Below are positions 24,451 through 32,197 of a DNA stretch of 37,173 nt, one piece after another. Below the pieces are notes generated by a model. It was given only the letters and a program-made list of their open reading frames with translations. It was not told the DNA's origin and ran no database searches. Source of the DNA: a bacterium (GTDB lineage: Bacteria; Krumholzibacteriota; Krumholzibacteriia; Krumholzibacteriales; Krumholzibacteriaceae); the NCBI GenBank assembly GCA_020350885.1, contig CP070727.1, positions 2,283,629-2,320,801 of the forward strand, in the 5' to 3' direction. The translations under genes and the position numbers were made by a program. Position 1 is the stretch's first letter. Each line of letters begins with the position of its first letter.

Positions 24451-25425
24451 TCACAGCTTTCTTATTGCCATAATTGTCAGATCGTCTGTTCTTGGGGCAC
24501 CGGCTAGGAAAGTGTTTAGGCTTTCGATGCAGGCGGAGACAAGTTTTTCTGGCGGCAAGGAACAATTCTCGCTTACTATCTCCAGCAGTTGTTCTTTACC
24601 GTACTCATGACCTGATGTGTTTTGAGCTTCCACGAGACCGTCAGTGTACAGGAAAAGAGTGTCTCCCGAATCTAATTTCTCCTCACTCAATGTGAAACGT
24701 TCTTCACAGAACATACCAAGAGGAAGACCTGTAGCTTTTACCGTTTCTATTTTCGATCTTCGTATCAACAAAGGGGGATGATGTCCGGCGTTGCAGATTT
24801 TAACCTTCCCTGTGTTGTCAGCCTTTCCGCATATAAGAGTTGCGAAGTGGGTGGGTAATGTGCTTTGACAAAACATCCGGCTTGCCCTTCCGACCAACTC
24901 TTCGAGTGGTAGTTCGAGAGTCACTAGAGACCGGAATGTGGCATAAAGGTGGGTCATGAGCATTGAGGCCGCAATTCCTTTGCCGGAGACGTCTCCCACC
25001 ATGATGTAGAGGTCGTTGTTGTATTCAAGCAAATCGCAATAATCGCCACTGACCGGCCCAGCACCCTTGTAATAGTAATGTGTTTTCCAACCCATGACCT
25101 CCAGATTCTGTGGAGGGAGCAGCGCCGCCTGAATGCTAGATGCGCGCTCTAGATCCTGCTCAAGGGCTCTTTGCTCGTCGGGAGTCAAGTGGTCGAGGCA
25201 ATATTGAGCCAGGGGATCCGCAATAAGGCGCTCCGGCTCGATACATTCTTCGCAGGTTTTACACAAACCATAAGTGCCATCATTTATACGAGTGAGCGCG
25301 GCGTCCACTTCACGTAGGAGTCGTAGTAACAGAGGATCATTTGGAGATGTCGTGAGAATAGTCTTGAGCTTTGATCGTCTGTCGATCAGTTGATCTCGAA
25401 TAGGTAAACCCGGTGCATCAGCCAT
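24451..25425 (-). CDS. PP2C-type (RsbU/SpoIIE) phosphatase with an N-terminal DksA/TraR-like zinc ribbon
   Basis: I chose ATG 25425 because GGAGGG lies just upstream (three-base gap); an in-frame TTG at 25491 has no site. 324 residues. Residues 1-80 look like the end of a DksA/TraR protein: a helical stretch, then REVDAALTRINDGTYGLCKT and CEECIEPERLIADPLAQYC, with metal ligands Cys55, Cys58, Cys76 and His79 in place of the usual fourth cysteine. A short helix (TPDEQRALEQDLERASSIQA) leads to the phosphatase: AALLPPQ, GPVSGDYCDLL (Asp128), VGDVSGKGIAASML (Asp145), CNAGHHPPLL, LFLYTDGLVEA and RTDDLTIMAI. RsbU-type enzymes dephosphorylate anti-anti-sigma factors; no STAS or anti-sigma partner is nearby. 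Confidence 0.85.
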   Translation of the reverse strand: MADAPGLPIRDQLIDRRSKLKTILTTSPNDPLLLRLLREVDAALTRINDGTYGLCKTCEECIEPERLIADPLAQYCLDHLTPDEQRALEQDLERASSIQAALLPPQNLEVMGWKTHYYYKGAGPVSGDYCDLLEYNNDLYIMVGDVSGKGIAASMLMTHLYATFRSLVTLELPLEELVGRASRMFCQSTLPTHFATLICGKADNTGKVKICNAGHHPPLLIRRSKIETVKATGLPLGMFCEERFTLSEEKLDSGDTLFLYTDGLVEAQNTSGHEYGKEQLLEIVSENCSLPPEKLVSACIESLNTFLAGAPRTDDLTIMAIRKL

Positions 25426-25759
25426 TTTCCCTCCAATCACTCGAGTAGCATTTTGTAATTTCTTAATTATCAATCGATTATGGTTGCTCAACCACTAGGC
25501 TAATTATGTAACCTGCATGGAAATGATATATGAACATCCCAATAATGTCGAGATATAACTCTTTGTTATTGACGGTAAGTAAGGCAATATACCGAATCTT
25601 CGGGATACTAATTTGGAAGGTTCGCGAAGCGTTCAGAACGAGGAGCTGCTATGTTTTTCGAATTTTAATCCTCCCTTCAATTTATTGCGGAAGACTACCC
25701 AAACGACAAGTGCTGCTGAAACAATTGATTTCGAAAGCCGTAGCACAATAGGAGCTCAT

Positions 25760-27358
25760 ATGGTTAAAACCCTGTCACGGAGTAATCTAATGATAAAAAA
25801 GATAAAAGTAGTGTGCGTGATCACCCTGGTTTCTTTATTACTATTAGCCGGCAAGATATCCCCGGCCGCGGAAAAAGTAGAATTGCAGCCGATCGTTAAC
25901 AGACAATTTGATCCGGTTAAAGAAATGATCCTGAAGGAAATTGAGGGGCGTACAATTCCCTCCGCCTCGGTGGCCGTTGCCGAGAATGGGAAGATAACCT
26001 GGCTCGAATCTTTTGGCTGGGCGGATATGGAGAAGAAAATCAAGGCAACTCCTCACACGCCCTACCCCATTGCATCCATCACCAAGTCCATGACCGCGAC
26101 GGCAGTTATGCTGCTGGCCGAGCGCGGGAAGATAGACATCCGTCAGTCTGTCGAAAAATATGTGGTGCCTCTCAAGCTCACGGCCTATGAAGGGGATTCC
26201 CGAGACGTTACAATCAAGCATCTCCTTAACCATACCGCCGGGCTGGCCATGCACTTCAATTACTATTACGAAGACGAGGAGTATGTTCCTCCCACTGTGG
26301 AGGAAGCTATCGAGCGATACGGTTTTATGATTCACCCCCCAGGTGACGTTTTTCAATACGCTAATCTCGGCTATGCCCTACTCGGTTATTTGATCTCAAA
26401 GGTAACGGGAACTTCGTATGAGGACTTCCTCAAAACAGAGGTTTTCGAGCCGCTCGGAATGAAATGCACATGGGTGGGAAGCCACCTAGATGGACCGTCA
26501 CCGGTTACATCCAAGTACGACAGCGACCTGGGGAATATCCCGCACGCCTTACCCTACGCCGTTGCAGCAGGTGCAGCATTCTCGAGCGCATACGACTTGG
26601 TCAAATTCGGCATGTTTCATCTCAAAGACCATCTTGACGATCAGCAGCAGATATTGAGTGACACCACTATTGAATCAATGCAGAGAGCAAGGGATGTAAC
26701 GGCGAAGTATGTATCCGAAGATTACTATGGCTTCGGCTGGTTCTTCAATGAGAGCGAAGGGGGCTACAAAGTCTGCTGGCACGAGGGCGGTATGGGAGGG
26801 GCCAGATCCATCCTGAAGCTCGTTCCGTCCGAGGACATCGCGGTCGTTGTCCTTTTAAACGGCTGGAACGATCCGCTGCCCGGGCGTATAGCCAAGGCTG
26901 TCCTTGCCATTCTCTTGCCCGACTACCTTGAGAATCTCGAGAAGGAAAAGATTGGTCAGAGCCCACCCTTTGATCCCTATATAGCGACTCCGGAGTTCAC
27001 CGGCACCTGGAAAGGAAACATCAAAACGCACGAAGGTGACGTGCCAGTATATATGGTGTTCCAGAAGGATGGAGACATCCACTTCCTCAAGCAACTCGAC
27101 ATAAACAGAAAATGGGTTCTTCAGCAACAGGGCCTTTTTGACAGACTGCTGAACAACACAGGCATCAGGGATGATAGAATATACGGGTGGGTTTATGCGC
27201 ATATTCCAACGGCTGATGCTCAACGCATTCCTCATGTCATGGTGGTCGATGTAGTGAGACATGGGAGGAAGCTGAACGGCTCTGTCTCTGCAGTATCAGC
27301 CCACGAGAGGATGTATTTCGGACTCTCATACTACATCAGCCTCGAAAAAATCAATTAA
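25760..27358 (+). CDS. Secreted serine hydrolase of the class C beta-lactamase fold
   Basis: I chose ATG 25760: AGGAG lies five bases upstream and the signal peptide (KVVCVITLVSLLLLAGKISP) follows. A further 49 codons upstream are open but unlikely to be used. 532 residues. Catalytic motifs: SITK (Ser106, Lys109), YAN (Tyr200) and HEGGMGG in place of the KTG box. A C-terminal domain of about 150 residues (FTGTWKGNIKTHEGDVPVYM onward) is the lipocalin-like or DUF3471-type extension often found behind such hydrolases. The substrate could be a D-amino-acid peptide, ester or amide. It is a second, diverged member of the same superfamily as the protein at 6349. It starts divergently from the phosphatase gene. 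Confidence 0.87.
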   Translation: MVKTLSRSNLMIKKIKVVCVITLVSLLLLAGKISPAAEKVELQPIVNRQFDPVKEMILKEIEGRTIPSASVAVAENGKITWLESFGWADMEKKIKATPHTPYPIASITKSMTATAVMLLAERGKIDIRQSVEKYVVPLKLTAYEGDSRDVTIKHLLNHTAGLAMHFNYYYEDEEYVPPTVEEAIERYGFMIHPPGDVFQYANLGYALLGYLISKVTGTSYEDFLKTEVFEPLGMKCTWVGSHLDGPSPVTSKYDSDLGNIPHALPYAVAAGAAFSSAYDLVKFGMFHLKDHLDDQQQILSDTTIESMQRARDVTAKYVSEDYYGFGWFFNESEGGYKVCWHEGGMGGARSILKLVPSEDIAVVVLLNGWNDPLPGRIAKAVLAILLPDYLENLEKEKIGQSPPFDPYIATPEFTGTWKGNIKTHEGDVPVYMVFQKDGDIHFLKQLDINRKWVLQQQGLFDRLLNNTGIRDDRIYGWVYAHIPTADAQRIPHVMVVDVVRHGRKLNGSVSAVSAHERMYFGLSYYISLEKIN

Positions 27359-27877
27359 TATCCAATCAGAATTCTCATCTACTTATGATAAGTAGCCGGC
27401 TATGAATAGGCTGTGCAAGACGGATTGGAATAATAATCTTGACTATTTGAAATACTAAGTGTAGCCTACAATTTACTAGGGACAATACAGATTTCAGAAT
27501 AGTGGAATTACTGAAGCAACGCGGCCATTTTAAAGTGGTTGCTTGACAACCTCGATTGTCGCTAATCGTTAAAGACATCCGCTAGTTTAACAGTGGACAC
27601 CTAAGTTCTTCTATACACACCCAATACCATTTGAAACCGTTTGGCTGCTTCTGTTATTAGGACACTCGCGCTATGAGATTAATCTATTGTTGTAAGCTGC
27701 CAATCTAATTAACGGGAAGGAGGGGACGATATGCGGCTTGATGCAATTTGTTAAGGGCAGCTTTAATGAAGGAATCAGGTAATGGATTCACTCAGAAGGC
27801 CATATGAATTCTAACCTGAGGTGGTATTACGGTTAAGCTTCCCAGAACCCAAATGTGGAATGAAAGAGGTGAAGACA
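27359..27877. other. Intergenic region with a micro-ORF carrying a strong ribosome binding site
   Basis: Most of this 519-base gap shows nothing I can name. Near its end GGAAGGAGGGGACGAT is followed by an ATG at 27731 and only seven codons (MRLDAIC) before TAA. A second short frame (MKESGNGFTQKAI) follows, then the real start of the FG-GAP gene at 27878. A leader-peptide role is possible but unsupported. Confidence 0.3.
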
Positions 27878-29968
27878 ATGTTTACGAATAGATCCTCGAG
27901 GAAAAGGTTGATTATATGTGCTTTGATGGTTTTGGGATTATTGATCCCTGTCTTCGCCATGGCAGCCAATTCGGTGGAAACCCTTCTCATCCTCGACGGC
28001 GAGGCTGCCGGCGATAGGTTCGGCTCCTGGATAGCTCCTGCAGGTGATGTCAACGGAGATGGCTTCAAGGACTTCCTCGTAGGGGCGTACCTTAATGATG
28101 CGGGTGGCACAGATGCCGGGCGTGTCTATCTTTACATGGGTGGCCCGACGGTTGATGGCATACCCGACCTGGTCTTCACCGGCGAGGAGCCAGAGGATTA
28201 TCTTTGCCCAGTAGCGCAAGCCGGCGATGTTAACGATGATGGTTTCGATGATTTTCTCTTGGGAGCCCGGGGAAAATACGGCGTCTCTCCGGGCCATGCT
28301 TACCTCTACTTTGGTGGGTCGACTCCTGATGCGACTCCCGATCTCATCTTCGAAGGGGAGTATCCAGGCGACGTATTCGGCGCCTACCTGGCCGGTGTTG
28401 GGGATATCAATGCGGATGGCCATGATGACTTCATCATCACCGCTTGCTGGTGGCCCCGTAAGGGATACCACGGAAGATCCTACGTCTACTTCGGTGGCCC
28501 CGGTCTTGACAACATAGCCGATATGGTGATAAACGGCCCAGCAGGGGGCGAGTTTGGATGCGGGATGGCTCCGGGAGGCGACCTAAACGGTGATGGTTTC
28601 AGTGACTTTGTAATAGGAGCGTACAAGAGCGATCTGGGGGGCTTCGATTCCGGTGGGGCATGGCTGTACTACGGAGGCCCTGGATTGGATGGAACTGCAG
28701 ATCTTGTCTTTGCCGGAGAGGGGCCTATCGAATATTTTGGTGGCCAAATTGATCTGGCTGGAGACGTAAACGGAGACGGTTTTGAGGATCTGATCATCGG
28801 GGCAAAGAACTTCCCCCAGCAACAGGGCATTGGACGTGCATATTTATACCTTGGGGGCCCTGGAATCGATAACTCGGCTGACCTTGTGCTTACCGGTGAG
28901 ACGGTAGGTGATCGATATGGCTCTGTTGCCGGAATCGGTGATGTGAATCGTGATGGGTTCAGCGACTTTATAGTGGGAGCAAATGGGAATGATTCCGCAG
29001 CACCTGATGCCGGAAAAGCCTATGTTTATTTCGGTGGACCTACTCCTGATACAGCACCGGACATCATCCTTGCCGGCGAGGCGGCCGGTGATAACTTCGG
29101 TACCTGGGTTACCTCAGTTGGCGATGTCAACGGCGATGGATGCCCCGAGTTCGCCGTTGGAGCATATGGAAGTGACGCCGCCGGTGTAGATGCCGGACGG
29201 GTTTATGTATTCTCCGTTCCCGCTGTCATCACTTTCGATATTAAACCACGATCCTGCCCCAATCCATTCAACATGAAATGGATGGAGAACAAGGATAAGG
29301 GGAGTGATAATGATCATGCAATGCACAAAAAGGGTGGTGTTATGCCAGCAGCTCTCGTTGGCAGCGAGGATTTTGACGTAACTGACATTGATCTCTCAAC
29401 ACTGCATCTTGAAGGGATTACACCACTAAGAACAGCCTTTGAGGATGTGACACGGCCGGTGACTGACGGCGGCGAGTGTGCCTGCACCACAGATGGACCT
29501 GACGGGATTCTCGATCTCACTATGAAGTTCAGCAGGCAGGAAGTTGCAGGTATCCTAGGAGAGGTGAAACATGGTGATGTAGTGAAATTAACAATCACTG
29601 CTACGATGAATGATGGAACACCGATTGAAGCCAGTGATTGCATAACGATCCTGAGCAAGCATCCAGAGCCGAAGATTGCTACTGATATTGATGAGGTGAA
29701 ATTGTATCCGGCTATACCGAATCCCTTTAATCCAACGACAACGATCCGATTCGATCTACCTCGCGCCGTGCATGTGAGATTACAAGTATACAATGTGAAG
29801 GGCGAGCTCGTCTCTACCATCATGGATCGGCACATGACTGAAGGCCGTAAAGAAGCAACCTGGAATGCACAAGATGATAGGGGAAGGACAGTCGCCAGCG
29901 GCATCTACTTCTACCGATTGGTAGCCGGTGACTTTATGCAGACGAAGAAGATGGTGCTGCTCCAGTAA
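27878..29968 (+). CDS. Large secreted FG-GAP propeller protein with C-terminal FlgD/T9SS-like sorting domain
   Basis: I chose ATG 27878 (AGAGGTG upstream) because the signal peptide KRLIICALMVLGLLIPVFAM follows directly. About 696 residues. Seven FG-GAP repeats of about 63 residues span roughly 35-445 (GDVNGDGFKDFLVGAY, GDVNDDGFDDFLLGAR, GDINADGHDDFIITAC and so on), fitting a seven-blade integrin-like propeller. Next is a domain with TFDIKPRSCPNPFNMK, GVMPAALVGSEDFDVTDIDL and CTTDGPDGILDLTMKFSRQE, met in many secreted proteins of these phyla. The last 85 residues, starting LYPAIPNPFNPTTTIRFDLP and ending GIYFYRLVAGDFMQTKKMVL, are the sorting domain. Probably surface-attached or released; binding partner unknown. 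Confidence 0.87.
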   Translation: MFTNRSSRKRLIICALMVLGLLIPVFAMAANSVETLLILDGEAAGDRFGSWIAPAGDVNGDGFKDFLVGAYLNDAGGTDAGRVYLYMGGPTVDGIPDLVFTGEEPEDYLCPVAQAGDVNDDGFDDFLLGARGKYGVSPGHAYLYFGGSTPDATPDLIFEGEYPGDVFGAYLAGVGDINADGHDDFIITACWWPRKGYHGRSYVYFGGPGLDNIADMVINGPAGGEFGCGMAPGGDLNGDGFSDFVIGAYKSDLGGFDSGGAWLYYGGPGLDGTADLVFAGEGPIEYFGGQIDLAGDVNGDGFEDLIIGAKNFPQQQGIGRAYLYLGGPGIDNSADLVLTGETVGDRYGSVAGIGDVNRDGFSDFIVGANGNDSAAPDAGKAYVYFGGPTPDTAPDIILAGEAAGDNFGTWVTSVGDVNGDGCPEFAVGAYGSDAAGVDAGRVYVFSVPAVITFDIKPRSCPNPFNMKWMENKDKGSDNDHAMHKKGGVMPAALVGSEDFDVTDIDLSTLHLEGITPLRTAFEDVTRPVTDGGECACTTDGPDGILDLTMKFSRQEVAGILGEVKHGDVVKLTITATMNDGTPIEASDCITILSKHPEPKIATDIDEVKLYPAIPNPFNPTTTIRFDLPRAVHVRLQVYNVKGELVSTIMDRHMTEGRKEATWNAQDDRGRTVASGIYFYRLVAGDFMQTKKMVLLQ

Positions 29969-30035
29969 ATATTACTTTTAGTAAGAGGGTGATAGTTTCA
30001 CCGGTGCTACTGATTTTTTATCAGTCGGTCTGCCA

Positions 30036-30162
30036 CTGTGTCTTCCATTTATTCCGTCCGCATTGCTATTCTTGCAATTAGTGGAATCTTTGGAAGCCAG
30101 CGACAGAGTCTCAAAACGGAGAGTGGTTGTGAAGAGGGTCTCGCCTGAAGAGCCAATTCTTA
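30036..30162 (+). repeat. Dispersed intergenic element, copy 7 (left half plus core)
   Basis: The left terminus ATTCCGTCCGCATTGCTATT (30051) is preceded by CTGTGTCTTCCATTT and followed by CTTGCAATTAGTGGAATCTT and CAAAACGGAGAGTGGTTGTG. The core GAAGAGGGTCTCGCCTGAAG begins at 30131. The right module is absent. It accounts for about 130 of the 478 bases between two surface-protein genes; the rest of that gap shows nothing clear apart from a small hairpin (ACTGAT and ATCAGT around five T) at 30009. Confidence 0.78.
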
Positions 30163-30446
30163 TCTACGTGGAATTATCTCTCTCTACTTGACTGATGGAA
30201 TCAATTTGCGAATAAGATACGTTTCTGTCTATAACATTGATGTTGATCTTGTTCTATCGCCGGTAATAGAATTGCTTCTGACAGCACGGCTCGCTGGCAA
30301 ACCGACTGCCAGCGCCGGAGGCAGTACCAAAGCGGCTGTGTGCAACTGCATCCTAACTATTGTGCACCGAGAGCGAAGTAAGACTAGAGCCGATGGCGAG
30401 TCCAGGATGCGTAGGTACAGCCCGATTCTAATGAAAGGCGGATCTC

Positions 30447-31577
30447 ATGCGATGGATTCTATCCCTCATAGCTCTAATGTGCCTTCTGCCGGGTTGTGAG
30501 GAGAACGGCCCTAATGGACCAGGCGGAGGTAACGGCGACTGTCCACAGGAAGCGTTTCTGACCGTCTCACCTGTCGCATTTGACAATATTACCGACATCG
30601 TCCCGCTAGGCAATCTTAATCCCCCAGGCCATACCTTTCCGACTGATCACATCTATCTTGGTCTTCTGTGGCAGCCGGGTGAGGAGGCACCGGATGTAAC
30701 AACACTCTATGCACCTGGTGATCTAAAAGTGAAGTCATGCCGTGCGTTTGAGCACGTCAACGCTGGGATCATCGATTTCAGGATTACTTTTATGCCATGC
30801 AACGATTTAAGAATTGAACTCAGTCACGTGAGCTCTCTCGAAAATTCCGTGTTCGGAGACGTTTCAGGTTTGGAGGGGTGGACTCTTGAGAACGAGTATT
30901 CGACGGGAGGCGAAACCTATCGGATGTACAGGAAGGATTACAATATCGACGTCACTGCGGGTGAGATTCTCGGCACTGTTGGTGGCAATCCAGGCCAGGG
31001 GGCGCTTGATGTCGGCACGTATGATTACCGTGTCCAAGATCCGGTAACTGCAAATCCATCACGGTGGACTGCCTCGTCGTATCTGAATGCTGCCTGTCCG
31101 CTCGATTACTTCGTCGAGGGACCGGTGAAGGATCAATTACTTTCTCTCGTCCAGAGAGAAGAAATTCCTGGCGATGAATACCCTTGCGGTGTAGTTCATC
31201 AGGATGAGCCCGGCACGGCTCTTGGATGCTGGTTTCTTTTCGGTGTGGATGACACGTATCCGGAAGACCCGCATCTTGCACTCGTTCACTCGAACACACA
31301 GCCTTCGCGCCAGGTCTTCTCCGTCGGAAACGCTATGGCTTCACTATCAAGTGGTGCATATGCATTCGTGCCGGAGACTTCTGGTTATCTGAAACGAACC
31401 TTTTCCGATGTGACAGCCGACGGTCATATCTACGGATATCCCCTCGGCTATCCGGGCGGCATGATTCTTATCCAAATGCCGAGTGACTCAATGATATGGA
31501 TCGAATGGCACGCTGAGGTATCGACGGATCCTGGCACTTGGTCGTTTACAGAGAACAAGACAATATATGTCCGATGA
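30447..31577 (+). CDS. Lipoprotein with a degenerate M23-like (LytM) look
   Basis: 376 residues; ATG at 30447 with AAAGGCGG five bases upstream. A short lipoprotein signal ends LLPGC (Cys17), followed by a Gly/Asn/Pro-rich linker. LGNLNPPGHTFPTDHIYLGL, then VTTLYAPGDLKVKS, LRIELSHVSSLENSV and GEILGTVGGNPGQGALDVGT, follow the order of an M23 peptidase: HxxxxD-like, beta-sandwich, xxHxx, then GEPIG-like and DFG-like turns. The zinc-binding HxxxD and HxH motifs are not intact, so catalysis is doubtful. The second half (residues 230-376) is a beta-rich domain ending in a short acidic-aromatic stretch that I cannot place. The M23 reading is inference from motif order only. Confidence 0.6.
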   Translation: MRWILSLIALMCLLPGCEENGPNGPGGGNGDCPQEAFLTVSPVAFDNITDIVPLGNLNPPGHTFPTDHIYLGLLWQPGEEAPDVTTLYAPGDLKVKSCRAFEHVNAGIIDFRITFMPCNDLRIELSHVSSLENSVFGDVSGLEGWTLENEYSTGGETYRMYRKDYNIDVTAGEILGTVGGNPGQGALDVGTYDYRVQDPVTANPSRWTASSYLNAACPLDYFVEGPVKDQLLSLVQREEIPGDEYPCGVVHQDEPGTALGCWFLFGVDDTYPEDPHLALVHSNTQPSRQVFSVGNAMASLSSGAYAFVPETSGYLKRTFSDVTADGHIYGYPLGYPGGMILIQMPSDSMIWIEWHAEVSTDPGTWSFTENKTIYVR

Positions 31578-31683
31578 AACGGTCGCAGCACCAGGCATAT
31601 GAGATAATCTCAGCGTATCAGGAGATTATTACGCTAAGAGTATTACTCGGAAATTTAATATTCTTGAAGCTCACCAGCTGTCG

Positions 31684-31955
31684 GGGAAGTTCTAATGTCG
31701 CCCAGACAGGGGAGCCATTCTGTATATCGAGCTTGGTTGCTATTTCTTGCTGGCTAATCCTATAACATAACTCGAATCTTCCCCCGGCTAAAGTACGATG
31801 TTATCTCAGATCCGAGACGAGGGGGGCGGGATTAGAAGAAGGTAAGTGATGTATATAATGTTTGAATATGGGTAAATACAAGTAGCTTAAGGTGAGCGCA
31901 ATAGAAAGAAGGTACAGTAAGTATTGTAATACTGGCGGAAGTAATAGAAGCCACA
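31684..31955 (+). repeat. Dispersed intergenic element, copy 8 (core plus right end)
   Basis: The core relic GTCGCCCAGACAGGGGAGCC (31698) runs into ATTCTGTATATC and the right module (CCCCCGGCTAAAGTACGATG, TTATCTCAGATCCGAG, GATGTATATAATGTTTGAAT, GGGTAAATACAAGTAGC). An extra 35-40 bases then precede a right terminus (TAAGTATTGTAATACTGGCG, then GAAGTAATAGAAGCCACA). Read backwards this gives TGTGGCTTCTATTACTTCCG, close to the left end TGTGCCTTCTAAATATTCCG of copy 10. The left end is too decayed to place. It lies in a 620-base gap; nothing else in that gap is recognisable. Confidence 0.72.
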
Positions 31956-32197
31956 AAAGCCTTGTACTATTTTCACTTGAATATAACCACCCCGTCTGCT
32001 ATAAGTCACTGCGAGTCAGGCGTGAGGGTCTAAGAGAATCCAGTTTTCAAAAAGCGGCATTTAACCCTCCCATCTTTTAAGTAGCGACAACTAAATCCGA
32101 GCGGATAATGAGTGGTTTGTCGTGTGTTTCGCATGACCACAGATTATCCGATTCTCGCTTTCCTTTTCCATAACTCTTAACGAAAGGAGGCAGAGTC

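Noticed and set aside
6349..27358. Antibiotic resistance island based on the beta-lactamase-fold proteins
   Set aside because: The class C-fold and metallo-fold proteins belong to broad hydrolase superfamilies and nothing in their sequences shows activity on beta-lactams.
27455..27490. Possible reverse-oriented repeat left end (CTAAGTGTAGCCTACAAT)
   Set aside because: Only the first seven bases agree with the reversed terminus, and no core lies where it should.
29314..29904. Minus-strand frame of 196 codons
   Set aside because: Antisense to the conserved C-terminal domains of the FG-GAP protein.
30188..30499. Plus-strand frame of 103 codons before the lipoprotein gene
   Set aside because: No signal, no recognisable domain, and it overlaps the start of the better-supported lipoprotein gene in another frame.
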